Shown here one piece after another: positions 1 to 10,200 of a stretch of DNA of 32,619 nt. This DNA is from a virus. The stretch lies in the IMG/VR virus record IMGVR_UViG_3300042691_025117, positions 1 to 32,619 of that record, one strand, 5' to 3'. The notes below the pieces were generated by a model. That model did no database searches, had not been told where the DNA came from, and saw only the letters and a list, made by a program, of their open reading frames with translations. Numbering within the stretch: the first letter of the stretch is position 1; every line of letters starts with the position of its first letter. A program made the position numbers and the translations under genes.

Positions 1-23
1 TAGTCAACCTTTTAGGAATTCTC

Positions 24-1367
24 ATGGCATTTTTCGGTCTATCAGATGTAAGATTTAACTATGAAGATAAGCGCACGTTCGGTGCTCTATCTGCGCTTGA
101 AAATGTCGATGGGGGTACATTCAAAAAGAATGCTCTAAAATATCCTTTGGATGTTGGTAGTGCTGACAAAGGACATTACATGATCTTCTTTGTTCGTCAG
201 CAGAAAGAAACTCAGTTCTCTGTTGAAAATCGTGGTGGTCAAGTTTTTGATGCTAAGACAGAAGAAAATATTCAATCTCAATTATCAAAAGGAACTTCTG
301 TTGCTGGAAGAGTTTCTTCTAGTAAAGTTAAAAATTCATTTGCCGATAGGATAAACAGAAGTTTAGAAAATCAAATTGCCGGTTTCAATACGACTCTTTA
401 TAATAAGTTTGGCACCGCTGGTCAAAAAGTTTCAGGTGCTATTTCAAACTTTTTTCAACCAAATTCAGTTTCTCTTGGTGGTGAACAAAAAACAAATGAT
501 AATATCACCAACTCAATAAAAAGAATTACCGACAAAACACCTTTTGGTTTTGTCAACAAAACGCAACTGACTACAGATTCAATTGCTTTATACATGCCCG
601 ACACTGTTCAATTTGATAGTCGTCAATCATATGATGGTCTGTCACCTGGTAAAGAATTATTAGGACAAGCACTTGTTGCTTTACCTGGTTTGGTTGATAT
701 CTACAGAGCACCGGGTGGTGGCGGTAGAGCCGCACTAGAAGCAATCAAAAAGACGGGTGCTTTACAAGCACTTGCTGAAAGATTTGTTGGTGGTGTAACT
801 GGTGCACAAGATACAACTCGTCTTGGTGTTTTTGGTGTAACTGGTCGTGTAGTAAATCCAATGCTAGAATTGATTTATAACTCACCAGATTTCCGTCAGT
901 TTCAATTTGAGTTTTTCTTTTGGCCACGTGATGAGGCAGAAGCACTTCAAGTTCAAAAGATCATTGAACGATTTAGATTTCACCAAGCACCCGAATTAGA
1001 GAAAATTTCTGGCAAACAGTCAGGCCTTTTGATACCACCTTCTGAGTTTGATATTCAATTCTATTATGCTGGTCGTCAGAATCCAAATATACCGCCAATC
1101 GCATCTTGTGTTCTCGAAAACATTCAAGTGAACTATGCGCCACGTGGATGGGCTGCGTATGAAGTGCCAGGTGAAAATAATCCAGATTTAGGTCGCACAG
1201 GTATGCCAGTAGGTATTCAAATGACTTTACAGTTTAGAGAAACAACTTACATCACTAAAGAAGATTTTGATAGTGCCGTTGGTTCCAAAACAAACGCATT
1301 AGGTGTTGATGTTCGTGCTGTACCAAATGAACCTTACACGAACTATAATTGGGCAAATGGTGGATAA
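24..1367 (+). CDS. 48: Baseplate tail-tube cap / tube initiator, gp48-like
   Basis: 447 aa, probably the gp48-type protein that caps the central hub and starts tail-tube polymerisation. The start is supported by an AGGAA ribosome site at 14-18. The middle (about residues 40-240) is low in recognisable motifs. The C-terminal third (about 278-418) holds the part that looks like T4 gp48/gp54: NPMLELIYNSPDFRQ, FEFFFWPRDE, then a beta-rich segment ending in LQFRETTYITKEDF, where gp48 has a similar 'MRE..' strand. It is longer than T4 gp48 (about 364 aa). The TAA abuts the gp53 ATG (TAAATG), and the hub genes that follow support the assignment. The alternative is gp54, the paralogous tube-associated protein; residue-level recognition alone does not separate the two with certainty. 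Confidence 0.72.
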   Translation: MAFFGLSDVRFNYEDKRTFGALSALENVDGGTFKKNALKYPLDVGSADKGHYMIFFVRQQKETQFSVENRGGQVFDAKTEENIQSQLSKGTSVAGRVSSSKVKNSFADRINRSLENQIAGFNTTLYNKFGTAGQKVSGAISNFFQPNSVSLGGEQKTNDNITNSIKRITDKTPFGFVNKTQLTTDSIALYMPDTVQFDSRQSYDGLSPGKELLGQALVALPGLVDIYRAPGGGGRAALEAIKKTGALQALAERFVGGVTGAQDTTRLGVFGVTGRVVNPMLELIYNSPDFRQFQFEFFFWPRDEAEALQVQKIIERFRFHQAPELEKISGKQSGLLIPPSEFDIQFYYAGRQNPNIPPIASCVLENIQVNYAPRGWAAYEVPGENNPDLGRTGMPVGIQMTLQFRETTYITKEDFDSAVGSKTNALGVDVRAVPNEPYTNYNWANGG

Positions 1368-2030
1368 ATGGCAAATTACTTCAATTATTTTCCTTCAACT
1401 TTTTATAGTGTAGATTCTGATAAGCAAACATCTTTAGATATTGTAACAAATATTACTGCTCGTTTTGCTTTTGAACAATCTCTAAAAGAGAATTCTACAA
1501 TCTTTTATCCTTACGATATAAAAGATTCTGATACACCAGAATCGATAGCATATAAAATTTATGGTAGTTCAGAGAGGCATTGGATTGTATTGAACTTCAA
1601 TAACATTATTGATCCACAGTATGACTGGCCATTAAACTATCCAAATTTTACCGACTATGTGAATCAAAAGTATGCAGCAAATGGTGCGGCAAATACTACC
1701 GTGCAGTCTGGACTTACTTGGGCACAAAGTGAAAATAATGTACACTCTTATTATAAAATTGTCACAAGAAGCACAAACGCCGTAACTGCGGATAATAAAA
1801 CTATAAAAGAAAAAATTCAGATAGACGAAGATGCTTATACAAATCTACAGACAAGTAGCAATCAGTACACTCTAAAAAATGGCACAGTTATCACTGAGAT
1901 TGTGGCTAAAGAAAAATTGACTTATTATGAGTATGAAATGCAAGAGAATGAAAAAAAGAGAAAAATTAAATTATTGAAACCGGAGTTTGTTTCTGACGTA
2001 TTCGAAGAATTTAAAGAAATAATTAGATAA
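1368..2030 (+). CDS. 53: Baseplate wedge protein gp53
   Basis: 220 aa, close to T4 gp53 (about 196 aa), a wedge subunit that joins wedges around the hub. The N-terminus MANYFNYFPSTFY is typical of marine T4-like gp53. Residues about 50-95 form a LysM-like segment: the acidic KDSDTPESIAYKIYGS, then RHWIVLNFNNIIDP and DWPLNYPNF. The C-terminal third is charged and ends in EFKEIIR. The start directly abuts the previous stop, and its own stop overlaps the next ATG by one base (TAATG), so translation is probably coupled in a hub/wedge operon. Identification rests on the LysM-like motif and gene order. Confidence 0.85.
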   Translation: MANYFNYFPSTFYSVDSDKQTSLDIVTNITARFAFEQSLKENSTIFYPYDIKDSDTPESIAYKIYGSSERHWIVLNFNNIIDPQYDWPLNYPNFTDYVNQKYAANGAANTTVQSGLTWAQSENNVHSYYKIVTRSTNAVTADNKTIKEKIQIDEDAYTNLQTSSNQYTLKNGTVITEIVAKEKLTYYEYEMQENEKKRKIKLLKPEFVSDVFEEFKEIIR

Positions 2031-3355
2031 TGACAGTCACTTTAAAAGACTCTACACAGTTTAGAGTAAAAAGAATTTCAATTATGACCAAAGGTGGAGC
2101 AATTGACGTTGCACCTTTGTATGATGAAATTAACATTTATGATTCTTTGTTTATGCCAATGTTATCTGGAAATATCCTGATAACTGATACTGTTGGTTTG
2201 TCTAAGGCTTTGAACTTTGATGGTTCTGAAGTAATATTCATCGACATAGAAAAAGCATCTAACTTTTTGTCTTTTACCAAGTCATTTAGAATTTACAAAC
2301 AAACTGATCGAAAGAATGTAAATCAATCTACCGAGAAATATATTCTACATTTTATTGCGGATGAGTATGTGTTCTCAAGCCAACAAAGAGTGAATCAAAG
2401 TTATCAGATGACTTACTCTGAGATCGTGAAAAAGATTTTGCAAAATTACCTGAAATTGGAGAACAATGAAAAAGGTATATTTGAGAACTCTTTTGGAATT
2501 AAAAAAGTTGTGATACCTAATCTCAACCCAATAGATGCAATAGAGTGGTGCACCAAACGTTCTGTTGATAATAAAAATGCGCCCAGTTTTGTTTTCTTTT
2601 CTAATTTAATTGGATATAACTATACATCACTATCAAGTCTTTTGAAAAAAGATTCTATTCTTAGAATTAAATTTGATCCTAAAAACATCAATGATGGTGA
2701 TGCACTAAATGAGATAAGCAGTGCCAGAGGTTTTGAGTTAGTTGTTCAAAACGATTCAATAGATAAAATTCGTAGTGGTGTAAATGCTGGTAAGTTTATT
2801 GGATTTGATCCTCTTACAAGAAGTTTTAATGAAAAAAATATAACGTTCAATGACCATTACAACTCGGTTGATCATTTGAATAAAAATCCAAACAAAACAG
2901 AAATCTTTAACAAAGACAATACAACTAATTACACTTCAATTAATTCACGAAAAGTTTTAAGCATCTTTGGTACAAATAGAAAGAATAGTTCGTATATTAA
3001 AAAAAATGATCCTGATTCAATTTCTAAAATTGAAGATTATGAAAATTTCTCATTCCAAAGAAGAGCAATTTTTAAGAATCTGATTGCCAAAAGAATGAGA
3101 GTTGTGATGCCTGGAAATTTTCAATTAACATCTGGATTTAATGTAGAAGTTTTGACTTCTGGGTTTAGTCGTAAGAGCAAAGGCTCAGAAAATGATGATG
3201 TGTCTTTAAATGGAAAATATTTAATTGTTGCTGCAAGACATACTCTAACTAATAATAAACACGAAACTTTAATTGAAATTGCAACCGATTCAACAACAGA
3301 CGCAAGAACATACACAAGTAATCCACAACAAAACGAATTATTGAAAAGAGCATAA
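2030..3355 (+). CDS. 27: Baseplate hub protein, gp27-like
   Basis: 441 aa, probable counterpart of T4 gp27 (391 aa), the trimeric torus that links the tail tube to the gp5 needle. Residues about 1-110 form the first tube-like beta domain (IYDSLFMPMLSGNILITDT; DGSEVIFIDIEKAS). A central alpha/beta part contains YSEIVKKILQNYLKL and IDAIEWCTKRSVD, and the C-terminal beta domain (about 345-425) contains MRVVMPGNFQLTSGFNVEV and the strand-turn-strand LIVAARHTLTNN..HETLIEIATDS. This architecture is the same as other phage hub proteins. It is immediately followed (TAAATG) by the gp5-like needle, as expected for its binding partner. It is larger than T4 gp27, with extra loop sequence around residues 215-320. 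Confidence 0.8.
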   Translation: MTVTLKDSTQFRVKRISIMTKGGAIDVAPLYDEINIYDSLFMPMLSGNILITDTVGLSKALNFDGSEVIFIDIEKASNFLSFTKSFRIYKQTDRKNVNQSTEKYILHFIADEYVFSSQQRVNQSYQMTYSEIVKKILQNYLKLENNEKGIFENSFGIKKVVIPNLNPIDAIEWCTKRSVDNKNAPSFVFFSNLIGYNYTSLSSLLKKDSILRIKFDPKNINDGDALNEISSARGFELVVQNDSIDKIRSGVNAGKFIGFDPLTRSFNEKNITFNDHYNSVDHLNKNPNKTEIFNKDNTTNYTSINSRKVLSIFGTNRKNSSYIKKNDPDSISKIEDYENFSFQRRAIFKNLIAKRMRVVMPGNFQLTSGFNVEVLTSGFSRKSKGSENDDVSLNGKYLIVAARHTLTNNKHETLIEIATDSTTDARTYTSNPQQNELLKRA

Positions 3356-4240
3356 ATGAGTGACAGTGCATATGATTTTGCCGGTAAAGGCAGTTTTGTT
3401 TGGTGGGTTGGTGTCGTTGAAGATAGACAAGACCCACTAAAACTAGGTCGTTGTCGTGTTAGATGTATTGGTTGGCATTCAGGAAATAAATTAGAACTAC
3501 CAACAAATATGTTACCTTGGGCAATACCAAGTGTGCCAATTAATATGTCAAATATTTACGCACCAAAAGAAGGTGATATGGTGTTTGGATTTTTCGTTGA
3601 TGATGAGAATGCACAAGAGCCTGTGATGATGGGAGTTCTTCCAGGCATACCATTGAGATCAGCAAATCCAAAAGAAGCGTTTACTGACCCTAGAACATCG
3701 GCGCAACTTTCTGCTGCGCCAGTGAAGCCGTATGAGTCTGCAACAAACTACCCACGTAAGTTAGATGAGCCAACAACATCAAGACTTGCACGAAATGATT
3801 CAGATTATCCATCAGAAATTGTAGCAGCAAAGAAATCAAAGAAGGCAAGCAAAGTTGAACCAGACTCTTACTATGCTGCAAAATATCCATACAATAATGT
3901 GTATGAATCTGAGTCTGGTCATGCATTAGAATTTGACGATACTAAAGGAGCCGAACGAGTACATGTATATCATCGTTCAGGTTCTTACACAGAATGGGCA
4001 CCTGATGGCTCACGATCTGAAAGAGTGCAAAAAGATAAATTTGAAGTTGTTATTGGCAACGAACAAGTATATGTTAAAGGTGATGTTACGGTTTATATTG
4101 ATGGTAATGCCACAGTAGATGTAGGAAAAAATGCCACACTTAAAGTCGGTGGAAACTTTCAAGCAGATATTGGCGGAACATGTAAAGTAACTTCTGGTGG
4201 TAACATGACATTTAAGGCACCTAGAATTGATCTAAACTAA
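3356..4240 (+). CDS. 5: Baseplate spike/needle protein gp5-like, no lysozyme domain
   Basis: 294 aa; forms the central needle under the hub. Residues about 14-105 are an OB-fold-type domain (VVEDRQDPLKLGRCRVRCIG; LPWAIPSVPI; EGDMVFGFFVDDE; EPVMMGVLPGIP), typical of gp5/gpV/VgrG. The linker (about 105-190) is charged and flexible. Residues about 195-294 give a short-period beta-helix pattern (GDVTVYIDGNATVDVG, GKNATLKVGGN, GGNMTFKAPRIDLN), like the triple-stranded needle of T4 gp5. T4 gp5 (575 aa) has a lysozyme domain between these parts, and no such domain or catalytic motif is visible here. Cyanophage-type gp5 proteins are commonly lysozyme-less, so this is probably ancestral rather than a deletion. 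The PAAR gene 191 nt downstream fits a needle with a separate tip. Confidence 0.85.
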   Translation: MSDSAYDFAGKGSFVWWVGVVEDRQDPLKLGRCRVRCIGWHSGNKLELPTNMLPWAIPSVPINMSNIYAPKEGDMVFGFFVDDENAQEPVMMGVLPGIPLRSANPKEAFTDPRTSAQLSAAPVKPYESATNYPRKLDEPTTSRLARNDSDYPSEIVAAKKSKKASKVEPDSYYAAKYPYNNVYESESGHALEFDDTKGAERVHVYHRSGSYTEWAPDGSRSERVQKDKFEVVIGNEQVYVKGDVTVYIDGNATVDVGKNATLKVGGNFQADIGGTCKVTSGGNMTFKAPRIDLN

Positions 4241-4241
4241 T

Positions 4242-4448
4242 ATGGCACATGAATTTGTAATACTTGTAAATGGTGAGTTAAAGACTTATCATAATTATGA
4301 AGATATACCAGAAGAGTTCGACAACGTAATTAAGTTTTTACCTGAAATGCCTCCAGCACCCCATACACACGATGAGCATGATGAAATGTCGCTATGGAAC
4401 GAAAGATTACAAAAACTAATGGAGAGAGAACGTGCCCGCAGCAACTAG
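4242..4448 (+). CDS. Small His/acid-rich protein between needle and PAAR genes
   Basis: 68 aa, function not recognised. The N-terminus EFVILVNGELKTYHNYEDIP looks like a short beta-hairpin followed by an acidic turn. The centre carries a compact metal-ligand-like string, PAPHTHDEHDEMS (about residues 45-57), and the C-terminus is a charged helix rich in Arg and Glu. It starts one base after the gp5 stop, and its last 17 nt overlap the GTG-started PAAR gene in another frame, so the two are probably translationally coupled. Its position between needle and tip suggests a small virion or assembly role, perhaps linked to metal loading of the PAAR tip. That role is inference only. Confidence 0.7.
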   Translation: MAHEFVILVNGELKTYHNYEDIPEEFDNVIKFLPEMPPAPHTHDEHDEMSLWNERLQKLMERERARSN

Positions 4449-4722
4449 AATAGGTGACGCAGATGTTGCACATTGCTCCGGTATGGTGAGGGCAGCAGGA
4501 TCACCAAATGTTTACGTTAATGGTATACCTTGGTCTAGACAAGGTGATGTTAATACTGTGCATTTACTACCAGGTTCACCATGTCCACCACATGCAGCAC
4601 CAATAGCATCTGGTTCATCTACTGTAAAAGTTAATGGAATGGGCGCTGGCCGTGTTGGAGATGCCATATCTGGATGCACTTCAGTAGCAGCAGGTTCGGG
4701 AAATGTTTTTGCCGGAGGTTGA
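4432..4722 (+). CDS. 5.4: PAAR-domain needle tip protein (gp5.4-like)
   Basis: 96 aa, the size of a stand-alone PAAR protein that sharpens the membrane-attacking tip of a contractile tail spike. Typical features are the opening ATRIGDADV, SPNVYVNGIPWSRQGD, CPPHAAPIASGSSTVKVNG, GRVGDAISGC and the closing GSGNVFAGG. His14, His44, His54 and Cys82 (or Cys51) are plausible ligands for the buried metal ion that holds the cone together in the family. Translation starts at GTG inside the preceding ORF (17-nt overlap in a different frame); no in-frame ATG gives a complete domain. Adjacent to the lysozyme-less gp5 needle, it should bind the needle's end. Confidence 0.88.
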   Translation: MPAATRIGDADVAHCSGMVRAAGSPNVYVNGIPWSRQGDVNTVHLLPGSPCPPHAAPIASGSSTVKVNGMGAGRVGDAISGCTSVAAGSGNVFAGG

Positions 4723-4729
4723 ATAAATA
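4722..4729 (+). promoter_or_regulatory. Possible T4-type late promoter octamer before gp25
   Basis: AATAAATA, one mismatch from the T4 late consensus TATAAATA. The gp25 ATG lies 4 nt after it, so initiation at the usual distance would place the transcript start at the start codon. It may be chance in A+T-rich sequence. Confidence 0.25.
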
Positions 4730-4733
4730 AAAG

Positions 4734-5156
4734 ATGACAACCACAATAACTTCAAGAAATCCAGTAATAACATCTGAAAGAATTTTCAGAGATTTGGATT
4801 TAAATTTTAATATACATCCTGTAAAAAAAGATGTGTCTAAACACATCAATGAATTTGCAATTATAAATTCCGTTAAAAACTTAGTCTCTACTAATTTTTA
4901 CGAAAGACCCTTTAGACCAGAAATTGGTTCTGGAATAAGATCGCTTTTATTTGAAAACGTTGATCCGTTAGTTGCTGCACAGTTAGAGAGAGCATTATTT
5001 GAAACAATTGGTAATTATGAGCCAAGAGTTTCTATTACTGATGTTCAAGTAAGAGCATCTCCAGATGATAATCTATACGCAGTTTCTTTAAGTTTTTTGA
5101 TTGTAAATAATCCAAATCCAATTACTATTGATTTCTTCTTAGAAAGAATTAGATAA
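4734..5156 (+). CDS. 25: Baseplate wedge protein gp25 (GPW/gp25 family)
   Basis: 140 aa, matching T4 gp25 (about 132 aa). This is the highly conserved wedge core protein that nucleates the sheath-baseplate contact and is shared with type VI secretion TssE. Family hallmarks are SERIFRDLDLNF with acidic residues, NEFAIINSVKNLVSTN, the signature YERPFRPEIGSGIRSLLFE (about residues 58-76), then ALFETIGNYEPRV and the final beta strands LYAVSLSFLI and ITIDFFLERIR. No good Shine-Dalgarno precedes the ATG; the region is GAATAAATAAAAG. gp6 begins two bases after the stop, the usual gp25-gp6 order. Confidence 0.95.
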   Translation: MTTTITSRNPVITSERIFRDLDLNFNIHPVKKDVSKHINEFAIINSVKNLVSTNFYERPFRPEIGSGIRSLLFENVDPLVAAQLERALFETIGNYEPRVSITDVQVRASPDDNLYAVSLSFLIVNNPNPITIDFFLERIR

Positions 5157-5158
5157 AA

Positions 5159-7228
5159 ATGGTAGACAGACTAAGAGTAACAGAACTTGATTTTGATACA
5201 ATCAAGCAAAATCTAAAAACATTTTTAAATCAACAATCAGAGTTTTCTGACTACGACTTTGAAGGCTCAGGCTTGTCAATTTTGCTTGACATCCTTGCTT
5301 ACAATACTCATTATCAAGCGTACTATTTGAACATGGTTGCTAATGAAGCGTTCATGGATACAGCTTTACTTCGTGATTCGGTAATATCACATGCAAAAAC
5401 ATTAGGTTATGTTCCTTATTCTCGTAAAGCACCTAGGGCTTTAATTAACTTCACAGCTAATTCAAGTTCAAATGCAGCAGCAACTATGACCATTCCAAAA
5501 GGTTATAGATTTCTTTCAAATGACATTGATGGTGTAAGTTATGGATTTGTCACACTCAACGAAACTACAGTAACGAAGGCGAATACACAGTTTCAATTTA
5601 TTAATTTACCCATATATGAGGGTCAATTAGTAACATATTCTTATAATCATAATCAAGCAACAAATCCAAAACAAATTTTTACTTTGCCTGATACTGGCAT
5701 AGACACAACAACAATTTCAGTTGCAGTTCAAACATCTGCAACAAATACTGAAATTTCAGTCTACACACTGGCGACTGATGCAAGCAATACAACAACACAA
5801 TCTGAGGTTTTTTATTTACAAGAAGGTAAAGCAGAACAATATCAAATTTATTTTGGTGGTGGTGTAATTGGTAAAAGTATACCAGATGGCTCCATCGTAA
5901 ACATCACATATCTTGTTACGAATGGAGATGCTGCAAATAAGGCAAACAATTTCGTAGAGACATTACCACTTGCTGATTCATTGGGACAAAATTATCCTGG
6001 TGCAAATACTTCTTTATCAACTACCGCAGTTAGTGAAGCCGCTGGTGGTGCAGAGCGTGAATCGGTTGACAATATCAAGTTTGCTGCACCATTGCAGTTT
6101 ACGACTCAGAATCGTTTGGTTACATTCAAAGACTATGAAACATACATTCAAAAAAGTTATCCATCGGTAACTTCGGTATCTGTTTGGGGCGGTGAAGATG
6201 AAACACCTCCAACTTTCGGCACAGTATACGTTGCGTTGAAACCAAAAGAAAATTATTATTTGTCTGATACGGAAAAACAAAGAATCATTGATGAGATTAT
6301 CAAACCTAAAGCAGTCGTTGCAGTGCAAACAATTATTCGTGATCCAGAATTTTTATATCTATTGATTTCGGCAGATGTTAGTTACGATAAAAATAAAACT
6401 ACATTGACTGAGGAGCAACTAAAAACCGCAATTAGAAATGCAATTCTAGGATACAAAACAACTTATTTGGATAAATTCTCAGGTAAGTTTGTTGAGTCTA
6501 GAGTACAAGATGCAATCGATGCTGTAGATAGAAATACTATTTTAGGTAGCACAATAGTTACACGTGTGCAGAAAAGATTTACACCTGATGTGACGGCAGC
6601 AGTTCCTTACACAATTGATTTCGGTGTACCACTCCGTAGAGGTACCATTGGAAACAAATTAGAATCTACGTTCTTCACTGTTGCCGATTCGGGAGGTGTA
6701 GATCGTCAAGTTCAATTTGATGAGATACCACAATCCTTCTCAGGTATCAGTTCAATCAAAGTTATCAATCCTGGTCAAGACTATATTAGCCAACCAAAAG
6801 TAACGATTGAGGGTGATGGAGAGGGTGCTAATGCCGTTGCTGTAATAGTCAACGGTCAAATTCAAAGTATTGATGTAACAAATCGTGGTATTGATTACAC
6901 ACGTGCAACAGTCACAATTTCTGGTGGAGGTGGATATGGAGCATCTGCTACGGCAGTTATTGATGGTCGTGTTGGCACTATTCGCACTGTATATTATGAT
7001 GCAAGGGCACAGCGTCAAATTGTAGATGATAATGCGGGTGAAATTGACTACGATACAGGAGTCGTAAAAATATCAAACATTCTAATCAAAGATGTTGATT
7101 CAGTTGATGGAGATGTTCGTCTTTCCATTGAATCAGAAAAAGGAATACTAAGTACAATCAAAAATAATATTATTACAATTGACGAAAACGATCCGACATC
7201 TATTAGTACAACTCTGCAAGCCGCATAA
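5159..7228 (+). CDS. 6: Baseplate wedge protein gp6 with C-terminal GxGY module
   Basis: 689 aa, similar in length to T4 gp6 (660 aa). gp6 forms the iris-like ring of the baseplate and belongs to the gp6/gpJ family. The N-terminus shows the family pattern DFDTIKQNLKTFLNQQSEFSDYDFEGSGLS, then YNTHYQAYYLNMVANEAF, DSVISHAKTLGYVPYS and KAPRALINFT (about residues 1-105). A central gpJ-like part follows (GAERESVDNIKFAAPLQF, FKDYETYIQKSYPSV, about 295-340). Residues about 529-615 carry an extra glycine-rich beta module (NPGQDYISQPKVTIEGDGEG; NRGIDYTRATVTISGGGGYG) that resembles repeats in neighbouring giant proteins and appears to be an insertion relative to T4 gp6. The last strand GEIDYDTGVVKIS resumes afterwards. 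The stop overlaps the next ATG (TAATG). Confidence 0.92.
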   Translation: MVDRLRVTELDFDTIKQNLKTFLNQQSEFSDYDFEGSGLSILLDILAYNTHYQAYYLNMVANEAFMDTALLRDSVISHAKTLGYVPYSRKAPRALINFTANSSSNAAATMTIPKGYRFLSNDIDGVSYGFVTLNETTVTKANTQFQFINLPIYEGQLVTYSYNHNQATNPKQIFTLPDTGIDTTTISVAVQTSATNTEISVYTLATDASNTTTQSEVFYLQEGKAEQYQIYFGGGVIGKSIPDGSIVNITYLVTNGDAANKANNFVETLPLADSLGQNYPGANTSLSTTAVSEAAGGAERESVDNIKFAAPLQFTTQNRLVTFKDYETYIQKSYPSVTSVSVWGGEDETPPTFGTVYVALKPKENYYLSDTEKQRIIDEIIKPKAVVAVQTIIRDPEFLYLLISADVSYDKNKTTLTEEQLKTAIRNAILGYKTTYLDKFSGKFVESRVQDAIDAVDRNTILGSTIVTRVQKRFTPDVTAAVPYTIDFGVPLRRGTIGNKLESTFFTVADSGGVDRQVQFDEIPQSFSGISSIKVINPGQDYISQPKVTIEGDGEGANAVAVIVNGQIQSIDVTNRGIDYTRATVTISGGGGYGASATAVIDGRVGTIRTVYYDARAQRQIVDDNAGEIDYDTGVVKISNILIKDVDSVDGDVRLSIESEKGILSTIKNNIITIDENDPTSISTTLQAA

Positions 7229-10200
7229 TGACTACTAATTTAAAAACGTCTTTACTTGTAAATCGACAAGTTCCAGAATTTGTTCGTGACGAATATCCAC
7301 AATTCGTTGCGTTTCTGGAAGCATACTATGAATTTTTGGAACAAAAACAGGGAACAGAAATAAATGATCTGACGACCGTTTCTAAAAATTTACGCACGAT
7401 TAAAGATGTTGACGATTCAATTGACGAATTTGAACAAAGTTTTTATAATACATACGGTGCTCTAATTCCTGCCGACGTTCAGGCCAACAAAGCACTTCTA
7501 TTCAAACATCTAGTTGAACTGTATCGTTCAAAAGGCGCAGAGAATTCTTTTAAACTTTTATTTCAATTAGTGTTTGGTGAAGATTTAGAAGTTCTTTTAC
7601 CTAAAAATAATGTTCTGAAGCCGTCGGCAAGTAAATGGACAATCGATAATAAACTTCGTATTAACTTAGACACATTCTGTCTTTATAAGGGTGACGGAAC
7701 AAAGAAAATATTTCCTCTACCACAAGAAATTGGTTTCGAAGATATTACCGTTTTTGTTGGTGGAGTGTTAAAAGAAATTAATGTTGATTATTCTGTCAAT
7801 AAAGAATATCGCCAATTAATATTCAATACTGCTCCTCAAAATAATATTGAAATAAAAGTAGATATAAGAGATTTTGATTTTAAACTATTCGTAAATCGTA
7901 AAGTTACAGGTCTGTCATCTGGCGCAAGTGCTATCATTGAAGATGCGAATCGCAGAATTATTTCCGACACATTCAACTTAGGTTTGCCTGTTGAACTTTT
8001 AATTAATGCTAAATCACGCAGAGGAACATTCTTAAACGGTGAAGTAGTATCGATTCCAATATTAGACTCAAATGATGAGTTGATTGAAGTTCGTGCTTCC
8101 ACATTTTCTGTAATTAAAAGATTTACAGTTGTTAATAGTGGAAGTGGATATCTTGTAGGAGATAAAGTCACAGTATTTGGTGGAAACTCTTCTGTAAACG
8201 CCACAGGAACAGTTTCAGAAATCTTTTCTGGAACACTATCTTCCATAGTATCATTGGTAGGCGGTGCTGTGTTCACAAACACATCTCCGATTATTCCATC
8301 AGGAAATGGAATTTATGCTATTGAAGCATTTGTTGACGGTATTGATACTAGCGGCACAAAATCTGCAAACAACTTTTTAGTATCAACTGATGTTATAGGC
8401 TCGTTTAACGGCAGCATTCATGCGGCAAATACTGTAATTAGTTGTACGAACTATGGATTTGTAAACGCAAATATTCCTACTGGCGAAAATGCAAGCACTC
8501 GAATTATTGATGCTTTATCTTACGACCGATTAACTGTCGGCCCAATCACCAATGTAAAAATTCTTATTACAGGTGTTCCACTAGATGTACCAGTTTCTTT
8601 GGATGCATTTGGCGCCCTGTATGGACCAAACACAAATTATAGAACTGTAAAAAGTCTAGGTTCAATTGGTTCTTTTAAAATTAATCATGGTGGGAATGGA
8701 TATAAAGTCGGTGATGAAGTAGTTTTTGGACCTAGCCCAATCATGACTTTTGGTCAAGGTGGTGCTGCTGTTGTCGGTAGCGTCAACGCTATTGGTTCTA
8801 TTGTAAGAGTCGATGTTGCAAATGCCAGGGTTTCCGGCACAGTGTCTTTATCTGGCGCACCTCCATCATCTTCTCTGCAAGGAACTGGCACATCATTTAC
8901 GAATGAATTAAAAGTTGGTGATATAATTGATGTTAATGGTGAATCAAGAATGGTTGCAACCATCACATCAGACACAGTTTTGTCCGTTAAAGATATAGAT
9001 GGCATTACTTCCAATCCATTCAACAAAGCACATACAAATCAAAAACTTGGAGTATTTAATTATTATCCTAAAGGTGGACAAGGATATATTCAAAACAATT
9101 TTCCAACTGTAAGTGTTTCTTCTCCAACAGGTGTTGGCGCAAACATAGAAATTGCTTCAATCGCTTCAGATGGCGAACAATTACAACCAACTGGTAATGG
9201 TGTTATTGGTTCTATTGTTACAGTTGATGTTGTTGATCCTGGTTCAGGATACGAATTCATTCCTGTCAGTGTAGTTGAAAGTGCCAATGGAGTTGGTGCT
9301 AAAGTCCGTGCAGAAGTTGAACAATCTTATATTACCACAGAGGGTAGATGGACGACATCTGATTCGATCATTTCTTCAATGGAAAGAAAGATTCAGGGTC
9401 AAGATTATTTTGTTGATTATTCTTATGTTCTATCATCAAAAATTGAATTTTACAAATATAAGAAATTATTAAAAGAACTCCTACATCCTGTAGGAATGGT
9501 AGATTATTCTGAATATAAAAAATCGCAAGTAATTGAGGGTGATGATATTGTCGTTAAGAAGAAAAATGTTACAACAGATGAACAATTTAGAACAATTGGT
9601 GGTCGAGTTAATGTTGGAAACGGCAGCATTGTAGTTACTGGAATTAATACAAAGTTCAATACAGCAGCTTATTTGGGAATTATAGAACCAGTAAGTCGAT
9701 TGACAAAGATTGCCGTTAATGGAGAAATTAGAACTGTCAATACAATTTTGAGCAACACAATAATGTTGACCATTGGTGAGGTTGCAAATGTTGTTGTTGC
9801 TAACTCTGGAAACGGATATGTAAATGGCAATTTAGTTTTTTCAAATGGTGGCGGCACTATAACAAGTCTTTCAATTAGACCAGGATACAACGGCTCTGGA
9901 TATTCAAATGGTATTATTGTATTCAAGAATGTCGAAGAGGGTGTAGTTGCGATTGCAAATGCTGAAGTCTATCCATCGAATGGTGCTCTGAGAAGAGTAA
10001 CACTTACAACTGGTGGTTTGTATTCCGACAAGCCTATTGCAGAACCTTTTGAAGATCCTCATCTGGTATTCTATTCAAATACTGTAACAGTAACAAATCT
10101 CGGTAGAGGATACACAAAGGGTAAATTTATACCAATTGGTGGTGCACCCACAAGAGAAACACAAATATCTTTTGATGTTTTTTCTAGCAACGGTTCAGTA

